64,000 bases of DNA, from assembly GCF_013033355.1 (NCBI RefSeq), contig NZ_WQDY01000005.1, positions 62,001-126,000 on the forward strand, read 5' to 3'. A model generated the notes under the pieces. That model did not search any database. It was not told the DNA's origin and was given only the letters and a program-made list of their open reading frames with translations. Shown piece by piece: positions 43,793 to 52,247 of this stretch (the first letter of the stretch is position 1; each line of letters starts with the position of its first letter). The position numbers and the translations under genes are program-made. The stretch is from Ruegeria lacuscaerulensis. GTDB taxonomy: Bacteria > Pseudomonadota > Alphaproteobacteria > Rhodobacterales > Rhodobacteraceae.

Positions 43793-44779
43793 TCAGCGGC
43801 CAACCATCAGTCGGGCGACATCCAGCATCCGGGCCGAGAAACCCCATTCGTTGTCGTACCAGCCAAAGACGCGGACCTGATGTTCGCCGATCTGCCGCGT
43901 CTCTGGGCCTGCGATGACAAGCGACTCGGGGCGGGTCCGCAAATCGGACGACACCAAGGGCTCGTCCGTCCAACCCAGAACAGGAGATTGCGCAACGGCC
44001 TGACGCAGGTTGGCCTCGAACAAATCCGCAGACACCGGGTGTTCAAGAGTCACGATCAGATCAACCGCCGAGACGCTGGCCGTGGGAACCCGCACCGCTG
44101 CGCCCGAGACGCGACCGGCCAGATGGGGCAGAACCTCGTCAATCAGGTGCATGGCGCTGGTGGTGGTGGGAACCATCGAAAGTGCGCCCGCGCGGGATCG
44201 GGCCAGATCTCCGCGTGGTGCGTCCACCATTGGCTGGCTGTTCGTATAACAGTGGATGGTCGTCATGTGGCCCGATACCAGGCCACCGATCCCATCCAGA
44301 ACCTTGACCAAAGGCGCCAGACCGTTCGTCGTGCACGAGGCGTTCGACACGATGCGCGCATCGCCCAGCCGGTCTTCGTTTGCCCCCAGTACAACGGTAA
44401 CCTCGGTCGCCGGAGACGGGCCGGAAATCAACACTTTCCTCGCACCCGCCGTCAGGCCCTGGCTGGCGACATCTGATGTGCGTGCAACGCCCGTGCAGTC
44501 CATCAGGACATCGACGCCGGTCAGATCCACACGAGACAGATCCGCACTGTGGGTCAGCGGTATCGCCATCCCGTCGACGATCAATTCGTCAGCAGAGTGT
44601 TTAACATCGCCCGCATAGGGACCGAATGTGCTGTCGTATTTGAACAGGTAGGTGCAGGTTTCCAGCGGTGCAATGTCGTTGATCAGCACCAGCTGGATAC
44701 CACTGTCCTGCGGCATGGCCAGAAGCTGCCGCAGGATCGTGCGGCCGATCCGGCCGAATCCGTTAATCGCAAGTTTCAT
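43793..44779 (-). CDS. GAPDH-family dehydrogenase (type I glyceraldehyde-3-phosphate dehydrogenase-like)
   Basis: The 328-residue protein has a Rossmann start KLAINGFGRIGRTILRQLL, the catalytic Cys149 in SNASCTTNGLAPL, and the partner His176 in TTIHCYTNSQ. LINDIAP with Asp at the end of beta-2 favours NAD over NADP. The sequence departs from main-line GapA at several normally fixed spots (HCYTNSQ for HxYTxDQ, LARSRAGALSMVPTTTSA), so it may be a GapB/Epd-like or specialised paralogue. It lies alone inside the purine cluster, away from any glycolysis genes. I chose ATG 44779 over an upstream TTG. Confidence 0.85.
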   Translation of the reverse strand: MKLAINGFGRIGRTILRQLLAMPQDSGIQLVLINDIAPLETCTYLFKYDSTFGPYAGDVKHSADELIVDGMAIPLTHSADLSRVDLTGVDVLMDCTGVARTSDVASQGLTAGARKVLISGPSPATEVTVVLGANEDRLGDARIVSNASCTTNGLAPLVKVLDGIGGLVSGHMTTIHCYTNSQPMVDAPRGDLARSRAGALSMVPTTTSAMHLIDEVLPHLAGRVSGAAVRVPTASVSAVDLIVTLEHPVSADLFEANLRQAVAQSPVLGWTDEPLVSSDLRTRPESLVIAGPETRQIGEHQVRVFGWYDNEWGFSARMLDVARLMVGR

Positions 44780-44833
44780 GCGCAAGCTATGGCAGCGGGT
44801 TGCGCCGACCTCAATGCCCGTTTCGCCTTGGGG

Positions 44834-45157
44834 TCAGTTGCAACTGACCTGCGAAAAGAACTGGCCCGAGATATTCTGGTACATGCTGCCTCGGATGGGA
44901 GTGCACCCGGTGGCCTGCTGGATCGCTGCGATGGCCTGCAGGGTGCGCAGGCGCGGCGGCGGCCCAAACGGGTTGAGGTTGTTGTTGTCCCGCGTCGCGC
45001 GATACACGACCGGAGCATCCGAGACCTGCGTGATCGCCCAGGTCCGGCTGAAGACCGAAACCGATTTGGTCGGTTCCTTGGCGACCACAGGGGTCGCGTT
45101 AATAGCCGTAAGGCCGATGACGGCGGCCAGCGCCAACATTGATCCACGCAGTACCAT
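44834..45157 (-). CDS. Small secreted protein of unknown function
   Basis: The 107-residue protein has a signal peptide (LALAAVIGLTAINATPVVA, cleavage before KEP). The mature part of about 80 residues has two Cys (GCTPIRG and the C-terminal SCN) that could form a disulphide. It is rich in Asn/Pro (NNNLNPFGPPPRL), and no family is recognised. ATG 45157 has GGAG 8 bases upstream. It lies between the GAPDH-family gene and allE, all on the minus strand. Confidence 0.65.
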   Translation of the reverse strand: MVLRGSMLALAAVIGLTAINATPVVAKEPTKSVSVFSRTWAITQVSDAPVVYRATRDNNNLNPFGPPPRLRTLQAIAAIQQATGCTPIRGSMYQNISGQFFSQVSCN

Positions 45158-45246
45158 TGAACAATCTCCAGTGCTAAAAACTGCGGGTATTTCATCAGAT
45201 TCAACCGGTCCTGTGAAGCCCCGAGCCCAAGAAACCCACCGGAAAC

Positions 45247-46080
45247 TCAGCGTTTAGACAGGGTTAGGGGCATGTGACGGTTCACATCCTTGTAAAGAAG
45301 ATAACGAAACCGTCCCGGTCCACCGGCATAACAGGCTTGCGGGCAGAAAGCGCGCAACCACATATAGTCGCCGGCTTCGACCTCGACCCAGTCCTGATTC
45401 AGCCGATAGACGGCTTTACCTTCAAGCACGTAAAGCCCGTGTTCCATCACATGGGTTTCGGCAAACGGGATCACGCCGCCCGGCTCGAACGTGACGATGT
45501 TGACATGCATGTCGTGGCGCAGGTCTTGCGGATCGGCGAAACGGGTTGTGGCCCAACGCCCCTCGGTACCGGGCATCGGGGTTGGGGCGATGTCGCGTTC
45601 ATTGGTGATGATCGGATCAGGGGCGGGCAGGCCGGGAACGGCTTCATAAGCTTTGCGGATCCAGTGAAACCGGGCAATATCTTCGCCGCGATTGTGCAGG
45701 GTCCATTCGGACCCGGCTGGGATATAGGCATAACCCCCTGTCTCCAACACATGAACGTTGCCGTTCAGCGTCAGGGTTGCCGAGCCTTCGACCACGAACA
45801 CTACGGCCTGTGCGTTCGGGTCGGTTTCGGGGCGGTCGCTGCCACCACCGGGCTGAACCTCCATGATATATTGCGAGAATGTTTCGGCAAAACCACTCAG
45901 CGGGCGGGACAGAACCCAAAGCCGGGTGTCCTGCCAAAAAGGCAGGTAACTGGTGACGATGTCACGCATCGTCCCTTTGGGGATCACCGCATAGGCGTCA
46001 GTAAACATGGCGCGGTCAGTCAAAAGCTGGTCTTGTCCGGGATGTCCGCCTGACGGCGCATAATAGGTGGGCTGTGCCAT
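45247..46080 (-). CDS. allE: (S)-ureidoglycine aminohydrolase, bicupin
   Basis: The 277-residue two-cupin protein releases ammonia from S-ureidoglycine to give S-ureidoglycolate, the AllA substrate. Signatures: QYIMEVQPGGGSDRPETDP and VVFVVEGSATLTLNG (first cupin), then DMHVNIVTFEPGGVIPFAET, HVMEHGLYVLEGKAVYRLN and GDYMWLRAFCPQACYAGG (second cupin with the metal-binding His/Glu). Length fits E. coli YlbA/AllE. It is divergent from the small secreted protein gene at 46257. Confidence 0.93.
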   Translation of the reverse strand: MAQPTYYAPSGGHPGQDQLLTDRAMFTDAYAVIPKGTMRDIVTSYLPFWQDTRLWVLSRPLSGFAETFSQYIMEVQPGGGSDRPETDPNAQAVVFVVEGSATLTLNGNVHVLETGGYAYIPAGSEWTLHNRGEDIARFHWIRKAYEAVPGLPAPDPIITNERDIAPTPMPGTEGRWATTRFADPQDLRHDMHVNIVTFEPGGVIPFAETHVMEHGLYVLEGKAVYRLNQDWVEVEAGDYMWLRAFCPQACYAGGPGRFRYLLYKDVNRHMPLTLSKR

Positions 46081-46256
46081 TTGATGCCTCTGGTTCAGGT
46101 TTCTCGCACTATGGGGGGATTAGACAGGCGCTTATAGCGGCGCGATCGCAATAGGTTTGTTCGGGAATATTTGAAGGTTGAAACCTCTCGGGGTTGGCCA
46201 TGCGGGTTCACATGTCTATCCTTGAATGAAAGTGCATTTCAGAATTGTGAGGCCCC

Positions 46257-46613
46257 ATGAATTCTCTTTTCTCTCTTACAGCAGCAGGCGCTGTGATAAT
46301 TGGCCTCAGCGTTACTGCGCAGGCCAAGCCATTGTCGCGGATCATCGCAGAATCGGGGTTGAGCCCGGACGATTTCACACTGCTGACGGCCGCGGCAGAC
46401 GGATTGTTTCAGGGCAGTACGCCACAGGTTGGTTCAGAAGCTACGTGGGCCAGCACGGAAACCGACGCAAAGGGTACCGTCACCGTGCGGGATGTCCGCG
46501 GCAATTGCGTGCATTTGCAGCACTTGATTGAACCGGCCAATACCGATCAGATACGTGAGGTCAGAACGCGACGTTGCCGCGACGCGGGCGGCAATTGGAT
46601 TCTCACGCCTTAA
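46257..46613 (+). CDS. Small secreted protein, surface-antigen-like C-terminus
   Basis: The 118-residue protein has a signal peptide (LFSLTAAGAVIIGLSVTAQA). The C-terminal half (DVRGNCVHLQHLI, then REVRTRRCRDAGGNWILTP) resembles the C-terminal module of the 17-kDa antigen/RT0821 family, with a Cys pair and a final Gly-x-Trp. That resemblance is by eye only. ATG 46257 follows GTGAGG. It converges with ghrA, whose stop is 7 bases away. Confidence 0.6.
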   Translation: MNSLFSLTAAGAVIIGLSVTAQAKPLSRIIAESGLSPDDFTLLTAAADGLFQGSTPQVGSEATWASTETDAKGTVTVRDVRGNCVHLQHLIEPANTDQIREVRTRRCRDAGGNWILTP

Positions 46614-46619
46614 AGAGCG

Positions 46620-47555
46620 CTAGTATCCGCGCGCCCGGTCCACTTCGTGCAACAAGGGCGCGCCACTGTTGAGGCGCTCGAAATTCTCGGCCACATCGCG
46701 CAGAGCGTCGCCCAGATGCCAGCCAGAAACGTGCGGGGTGATTGTTACACCCGGATGTGTCCACAAAGGGCTGTCTGCGGGTAAGGGTTCGGTTCGGGTG
46801 ACGTCCAGAACGGCACGACCGGGCCTTCCCTGATCCAAAGCCGTGATCAACGCGGCCTCGTCAATCAAATCTCCGCGTCCGGCATTCAGCAACTGGCTGC
46901 CGGGCTTCATGGCCGCCAGCATATCGGGTCCGAACAAGCCGACCGTTTGCGGGGTCGATGGCAGAATGGCACAGACATGGTCACATGCAGACAACAGATC
47001 GGGCAGGGCGTCCTCGCCATGCAGGCATGTGACACCGTCGATCTGCTTGGGTGAGCGACTCCAGCCCATGACCTGAAACCCTACCGCACGCAGCATCTTT
47101 GCGCTGCGGGCACCAATATGACCCAAACCCAGCACTCCGACCACAGTGTCTGGCGAATAGAGCGGCGCCTTCGGGGACCATTCCGATCGGTACTGCGCAG
47201 CCTCGTGGAAGGGCATGTTGCGCTGTTGACGCAGGATATAGGCCACGAACCACTCGGCGATGCCTTGCGCAGGCGCGTCAGGTTTCAGGCGCGTAACACG
47301 CACATGGTCGGGCAGGTTGGGGTTGCCGACAATCGTTTCGACGCCTGCGCCCAGTTTTTGCACAAGCTGCAGATTGGGCAGGCGGGCAAGTTGATCATCG
47401 CTGAGTCCTGCCAATGCGATCATTGTAATGTCGCTGGGGTCTCCGATCGTGGCGGGGGTGCGTACGTCCAGACCGGGCTTCAGTGCCCGAACATCCCGCG
47501 CGATATCGCTGTCGCTCATCCAATCGGACAGACCTGTCTCTATCAACAATGCCAT
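46620..47555 (-). CDS. ghrA: Glyoxylate/hydroxypyruvate reductase A-type D-2-hydroxyacid dehydrogenase
   Basis: The 311-residue NAD(P)-dependent 2-hydroxyacid dehydrogenase has the Rossmann motif VGVLGLGHIGARSAKMLRAV, GMSRSP-type dinucleotide selection (MGWSRSPKQIDG, Arg favouring NADP), the catalytic Arg in NAGRGDLIDE, an acidic residue in DVTRTEPLP, and the active-site His in TPHVSGW. GhrA reduces glyoxylate to glycolate. Its place beside the urate-to-glyoxylate genes gives it a ready substrate, though no operon link is visible. Confidence 0.85.
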   Translation of the reverse strand: MALLIETGLSDWMSDSDIARDVRALKPGLDVRTPATIGDPSDITMIALAGLSDDQLARLPNLQLVQKLGAGVETIVGNPNLPDHVRVTRLKPDAPAQGIAEWFVAYILRQQRNMPFHEAAQYRSEWSPKAPLYSPDTVVGVLGLGHIGARSAKMLRAVGFQVMGWSRSPKQIDGVTCLHGEDALPDLLSACDHVCAILPSTPQTVGLFGPDMLAAMKPGSQLLNAGRGDLIDEAALITALDQGRPGRAVLDVTRTEPLPADSPLWTHPGVTITPHVSGWHLGDALRDVAENFERLNSGAPLLHEVDRARGY

Positions 47556-47678
47556 TTTAACCTCCCCCGAACAGTTTGATTGACTTGACGTCCCGTCCTA
47601 GCTGGACATCTTGACGGCAGCTAAGTCATTCTCGGGCCAAAGGTAAAGCCCGGTCTCCGGGTCGGAGGAGGAAAACCC

Positions 47679-48914
47679 ATGAACATGTCATTCGGCCTGC
47701 GTGATGAGAACGCTCAACTGTTACAACGTGTGGCAGACATGATCCGCGATGAGATCATGCCGCTGGAGGCAGAGTATCACGCAGAGATCGGCAAAGGGGA
47801 TCGTTGGCAATATACAGAACGTCAGGCCGAAATCCTTGAGGGCCTGAAGGCAAAGGCCAAGGCTGCGGGGCTTTGGAATTTCTGGCTGACAGACAGCGAC
47901 AAAGGGTTTGGTCTTTCCACCGTGGAATACGCCTATTTCGCCGAAGAGATGGGCAAGACCCCATTGGGCGCCGAAGTCTTCAATTGTTCCGCCCCGGATA
48001 CCGGCAACATGGAGGTCTTCGAACGCTACGGGACCGAAAAGATGAAGGAACAGTGGCTGAAACCGCTGCTCGAAGGTGAAATCCGCTCGGCCTATCTGAT
48101 GACCGAACCGGATGTGGCCTCGTCGGATGCGACGAATGTGTCGATGTCTTGCGTGCGGGACGGCGATGACTATGTCCTGAACGGCGAAAAATGGTGGTCG
48201 TCGGGGGCCGGTGATCCGCGATGCAAGGTCTATATCGTGATGGTCAAAACCGCCGGGGAAGAGCAGCCTAAACACCAGCGGCAGTCGATGATCGTCGTGC
48301 CGGCCGACACACCGGGGGTCGAAATTCTGCGCCCGATGGAGGTCTATGGCCATGACGACGCGCCGCATGGGCATATGCATATCCGGTTCACCAACGTGCG
48401 CGTTCCGGCTGAAAATATACTGTTGGGTGAGGGGCGTGGCTTCGAAATCGCTCAGGGTCGCCTTGGGCCGGGGCGTATTCACCATTGCATGCGCGCCATC
48501 GGGCAGGCCGAAAGCGCGCTGGATCAGATGTGCAAACGGTCCCTGCAACGCGAGGCGTTCGGTAAGAAGCTGGCCCAGCTTGGGGCGAATTTCGACATCA
48601 TCGCCGAATGCCGGATGGAGATTGAGATGGCGCGCCTGCTGTGCCTCAAGGCTGCGTGGTACATGGATCAGGGCGATGCACGCGCGGCAGCACCGTGGAT
48701 CAGCCAGATCAAGGTTGTGGCCCCGCGCGTAGCCTTAAAGGTGATTGACGAGGCGGTGCAGATGTTTGGTGCGCAAGGGATCAGTCAGGACACACCGCTT
48801 GCCACGGCCTGGACCCATGTGCGGACGTTGCGGTTGGCCGATGGGCCCGATGCGGTGCACCGCCGTCAGGTCGCGCGGGCTGAGCTGAAGAAACACACGC
48901 AGGAAAAAGTCTGA
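47679..48914 (+). CDS. Acyl-CoA dehydrogenase, ACAD11-like
   Basis: The 411-residue flavoprotein shows acyl-CoA dehydrogenase signatures: YLMTEPDVASSDATNVSMSC (FAD/substrate loop), YVLNGEKWWSSGAGDPRCKV, VRVPAENILLGEGRGFEIAQ, and the C-terminal QMFGAQGISQDTPLATAW. The WWSSGAGDPRCK segment marks the ACAD10/11-like group, associated with long or modified acyl chains. ATG 47679 has GGAGGAGG upstream. It is followed after 8 bases by a thioesterase-like gene, which suggests a joint acyl-CoA role. Confidence 0.88.
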   Translation: MNMSFGLRDENAQLLQRVADMIRDEIMPLEAEYHAEIGKGDRWQYTERQAEILEGLKAKAKAAGLWNFWLTDSDKGFGLSTVEYAYFAEEMGKTPLGAEVFNCSAPDTGNMEVFERYGTEKMKEQWLKPLLEGEIRSAYLMTEPDVASSDATNVSMSCVRDGDDYVLNGEKWWSSGAGDPRCKVYIVMVKTAGEEQPKHQRQSMIVVPADTPGVEILRPMEVYGHDDAPHGHMHIRFTNVRVPAENILLGEGRGFEIAQGRLGPGRIHHCMRAIGQAESALDQMCKRSLQREAFGKKLAQLGANFDIIAECRMEIEMARLLCLKAAWYMDQGDARAAAPWISQIKVVAPRVALKVIDEAVQMFGAQGISQDTPLATAWTHVRTLRLADGPDAVHRRQVARAELKKHTQEKV

Positions 48915-48922
48915 GCAAGGCC

Positions 48923-49729
48923 ATGTTTTCCAATCCGGACGTGAGGGCGCAATCCTATTTCCACATTCGACAGGACGGTGCGTTTGTGGGCAATGACCCC
49001 GCGCGCGGCCCGTGGTCGGCCGTGCACTGTCATGCCGGGCCGGTCAGTGGGTTGGTCGTGCGTGCGGCGGAGACCGAAGTCGGGCCCGAGAAGATGTTAA
49101 CCCGGCTGACAGTGGATTTATTGCGGCCATTGCCTTTGGCCGGATTGCGAGTCGCTGCCGAAACCACGCGCCATACAAAGACATTGGCGACAACGCGGGT
49201 GACCGTGCACGATTTGGATGACACGCTTTGCGCTGTTGCAACGACGATGCATCTGGTGCGCCGTGATCTTGGGCCAGTGCCAAACGTGACGATGCAGCCC
49301 CCTCGGTTGGATGATGCGGTAACGGGTCCCTTTCCGATTGGCGAAACACGTCACAACCTGCCGGGCTTCGCCAACCATTCGGACATTCTGTATCCCAAAG
49401 GCGGAAATCAGGCAGCCGGTCCAAAAACCGTTTGGATGCGCACGCCGCCGCTTTTGGCCGATGAGGCACAGTCGCCGATACAGGCCCTGTGTCCGCTGGC
49501 AGATTGCGGGAATGGTATCTCGTGGAACGCGCCCACCACCGAGATGGGGTTCATGAACACCGACCTGACAGTGCAAGTTCACCGCGAGCCGGTCTCGGAC
49601 TGGTTGGCGTCAGAGTCACTGTGCCATTGGCAACCCTCGGGCATCGGGATGTCTCAGTCCGTACTTTATGACACAGAAGGTCCGGTCGCGACGGCGCTGC
49701 AAACGCTTGTCTTATTTCCGCCGGATTAA
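48923..49729 (+). CDS. Acyl-CoA thioesterase-like protein (TesB-type double hotdog)
   Basis: The 268-residue protein fits the thioesterase-3/TesB-like double-hotdog layout: SAVHCHAGPVSGLVVRAAE near the N-terminus, TRLTVDLLRPLPLAGL, and in the second half CPLADCGNGISWN and MGFMNTDLTVQVHREPVSDW. It is probably co-transcribed with the upstream acyl-CoA dehydrogenase gene. Substrate chain length is unknown. ATG 48923 lies 8 bases after that gene with AAGG upstream. Confidence 0.78.
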   Translation: MFSNPDVRAQSYFHIRQDGAFVGNDPARGPWSAVHCHAGPVSGLVVRAAETEVGPEKMLTRLTVDLLRPLPLAGLRVAAETTRHTKTLATTRVTVHDLDDTLCAVATTMHLVRRDLGPVPNVTMQPPRLDDAVTGPFPIGETRHNLPGFANHSDILYPKGGNQAAGPKTVWMRTPPLLADEAQSPIQALCPLADCGNGISWNAPTTEMGFMNTDLTVQVHREPVSDWLASESLCHWQPSGIGMSQSVLYDTEGPVATALQTLVLFPPD

Positions 49730-49802
49730 ACAGTTGGCCGGATTCTGCGTGCTTTCTCAAAAGTGCGTTGTCGCTGCGGGGCCGAAACCCTATCTTTCTC
49801 AC

Positions 49803-50450
49803 ATGCGCTGGATATTGACCCTTTTCACCTTTTGCTTGCCGGTCCCGGTCTTGGCTCATCCCCATGTGTTCATCGACACGGGGCTGGAGTTCATCGTCGA
49901 TGACGCAGGCAATCTGACACATGTGCGGGTAACCTGGGCTTATGATGAGCTGTATTCGCTTTTCGAGCTTGAGGACAGAAAACTTGATCAGGATGGCGAC
50001 GGTATTCTGAGCGAGAGCGAACAGGCCTTTCTGGCCGGGTTCGACGCGCAGTGGATCGAAGGGTATAACGGCGATCTGGTGGTGCGTGCAGATGGCCAGA
50101 TCATCCCTCTGTCGGGTCCGATGGAACCTACTGCCACCACTGATAACGGCCGCATTGTCTCGACCCACCTGAGGGCGGTTGAGGGCGAACCGGTCGCAGC
50201 GGCGGCTTTGTCAGCCAAGGCGTTCGATGAAACCTACTACACAGCATATGAGGTTACGCGCCCGGTAACAGTGTCCAGTAAGCTGACGTGCCAGATAGAG
50301 CGGACGGATCCCGATATTGACGGCCAGCTCGCCCAGATGCGGGCGTTCCTGCTGACCCTTGATGCCAATTATGATCTTGAGGAGAACGACATCCCGCTGG
50401 TTGGTGAAAGCTTTGCGACCGAGATCCGCGTTTCATGTCCAAGTACCTGA
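49803..50450 (+). CDS. DUF1007 periplasmic protein with an EF-hand-like loop
   Basis: The 215-residue protein has a signal peptide (ILTLFTFCLPVPVLA) followed by the family start HPHVFIDTGLEFIVDD. A canonical calcium-type EF-hand loop DQDGDGILSESE spans residues 62-73. DUF1007 proteins are regularly paired with NicO/RcnA-type nickel/cobalt exporters and probably present or sense metal in the periplasm. The next gene is such an exporter and overlaps by 16 bases. I chose ATG 49803 because the signal peptide begins there. Confidence 0.88.
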   Translation: MRWILTLFTFCLPVPVLAHPHVFIDTGLEFIVDDAGNLTHVRVTWAYDELYSLFELEDRKLDQDGDGILSESEQAFLAGFDAQWIEGYNGDLVVRADGQIIPLSGPMEPTATTDNGRIVSTHLRAVEGEPVAAAALSAKAFDETYYTAYEVTRPVTVSSKLTCQIERTDPDIDGQLAQMRAFLLTLDANYDLEENDIPLVGESFATEIRVSCPST

Positions 50451-51376
50451 TTATCCCTGTCCTCCTGTCGTTTGGCCTGCTGCTGTGGTTCTGGGGCAGC
50501 GGAGGATTTGACAGCCTTGCTGCCTGGGCCGCTGGCGAACAGCGCGAGTTCCAGAACCAGATCGCCCGATCCCTGCGCGCCGCCCGCGCGGAACAACCCG
50601 AAGCTGTCGCGACCCTTTTAACTGTTTGTTTCGCTTACGGATTTTTCCACGCCGTAGGCCCGGGTCACGGCAAAGTCTTGATCGGAGGGTACGGGCTGGG
50701 GCGCAAGGTGGCCTTTTGGCGTTTGTCCGCGATCAGCGTGCTGTCCAGTTTGGGGCAGGCCGTCACTGCAGTGGTTCTGGTGTATGCCGGGGTTCTGGTG
50801 TTCCAGATGTCGCGGGACAGTTTGGTTGGCACAACCGAGCAGGTCATGGCGCCCGTAAGCTATGGCGCCATCGCTGCAATTGGCCTTTGGCTGGTGTTCC
50901 GGGCGTTACGCAGTTTCGCCAGGCGGTACCGGGCGGATCGGACACAGATGCATCATCACCATCATCATCATGACGGCCACGATCATCATCACGGTCATGA
51001 CCACGAGGTTTGTTCGGATTGCGGGCATCGGCACGGTCCGACGGCGGAAGAAGTTGCGCAGATCGGGAATTGGAAAGAGGCTGCCCTGCTGATTGTGGGC
51101 ATCGCTGCGCGTCCCTGCACCGGGGCGCTATTTGTGTTGATCCTGACGTGGCAAATGGGCATCGCGATGGTTGGAATCGCCGGTGCTTTTGCAATGGCAC
51201 TGGGCACGGCGACAGTGACAACACTGGTCGGTTGGACCTCATTTGGTTTGCGCGGCGGGTTGCTGGCCTCGGCCTCGGCCACCCGCTTTGCGCAGGTTCT
51301 GGCGCCAACGATCGAACTCGTCGCGGGTCTGGTGATCGCCGTTATTGCCAGCGGGCTGCTGCTGCGCGCGATTTAG
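50435..51376 (+). CDS. NicO-family nickel/cobalt exporter with a His-rich loop
   Basis: The 313-residue inner-membrane protein has about six or seven helices. [21 protein letters not shown] (split: the HxxGPGHGK part is diagnostic) and [16 protein letters not shown] are typical of NicO/RcnA transporters. A cytosolic loop at residues 172-201 contains 15 histidines, including seven in a row (173-179), plus Cys193 and Cys196, and should bind Ni, Co or Zn. The start overlaps the DUF1007 gene by 16 bases. The stop overlaps the convergent truA by 4 bases. Confidence 0.9.
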   Translation: MSKYLIIPVLLSFGLLLWFWGSGGFDSLAAWAAGEQREFQNQIARSLRAARAEQPEAVATLLTVCFAYGFFHAVGPGHGKVLIGGYGLGRKVAFWRLSAISVLSSLGQAVTAVVLVYAGVLVFQMSRDSLVGTTEQVMAPVSYGAIAAIGLWLVFRALRSFARRYRADRTQMHHHHHHHDGHDHHHGHDHEVCSDCGHRHGPTAEEVAQIGNWKEAALLIVGIAARPCTGALFVLILTWQMGIAMVGIAGAFAMALGTATVTTLVGWTSFGLRGGLLASASATRFAQVLAPTIELVAGLVIAVIASGLLLRAI

Positions 51377-52140
51377 TCGAATACCGGCTGAGGATATCCA
51401 ACCCGCGCCAGGTACAGACCTTGCGGCGGACAAACTGGCCCGCAGGCGGCGCGGTTCTGGGCCGCAAGCGCGTCTTGCACATCCTCAGGTGTCCAAGCGC
51501 CTGCGCCGACCCTTTCTAAAGTGCCAACAAAGCTGCGCACCTGATTGTGCAGAAAAGAGCGGGCGCGAACGTGGAAATGCGCCTCTGGGCCCGAGAACCC
51601 GTCGGTTTGTTCCACCCGCAATTCATCCAGTGTTTTGACCGGGCTGGCCGCCTGACAGATCGAGGACCGGAAGGTGGTAAAATCATGCCGCCCAATCAGC
51701 GTATCCGCACCGGCCTGCATCGCCTGCACGTCCAAGCGATGATTGATCTGCCAAACCTGCCCAGCATCATGTGTGGCTGGCGCACGACGCATCAGGATAC
51801 GGAACAGGTACTGCCGTTCGACCGCCGAAAACCGGGCGTGCCAGTCGTCATCGACCTGCGCCGCCTGCACAATCGCCACAGGGTGGGGTTTAAGGTGATA
51901 ATTCAATGCTTCGGATAGACGGAACGGATCCCAGTCCTTGATCAGATCACAATGGGCGACCTGTCCCAGTGCGTGAACGCCTGCATCGGTGCGGCCGGCA
52001 GCTGCGATGGTATGCGCGCCGGGTTGGATGCGCGACAGGGCCTCTTCGATCGCCCCTTGCACGGATGGCTGATCCTTTTGCCGCTGCCATCCGGCAAACG
52101 GCTCTCCTTGGTATTCGACTTTCAACGCGTATCTTGGCAT
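51373..52140 (-). CDS. truA: tRNA pseudouridine(38-40) synthase
   Basis: TruA modifies U38-U40 in the anticodon arm. The 255-residue protein has the catalytic Asp52 in [12 protein letters not shown], an N-terminal [12 protein letters not shown] and the C-terminal [17 protein letters not shown]. No frame or motif problem is seen. It diverges from ycjX and converges with the NicO gene, with a 4-base stop overlap. Confidence 0.96.
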   Translation of the reverse strand: MPRYALKVEYQGEPFAGWQRQKDQPSVQGAIEEALSRIQPGAHTIAAAGRTDAGVHALGQVAHCDLIKDWDPFRLSEALNYHLKPHPVAIVQAAQVDDDWHARFSAVERQYLFRILMRRAPATHDAGQVWQINHRLDVQAMQAGADTLIGRHDFTTFRSSICQAASPVKTLDELRVEQTDGFSGPEAHFHVRARSFLHNQVRSFVGTLERVGAGAWTPEDVQDALAAQNRAACGPVCPPQGLYLARVGYPQPVFD

Positions 52141-52247
52141 GGGCCGCTGGTAGCGCGACGCGCCGCCACGGGCAAGAGCGGGAAAGCGCTGGCATGTCAG
52201 GCGGTGGCTACCTATCTTGAGCGAAACAATAAAAGCGGGGCGACGGT

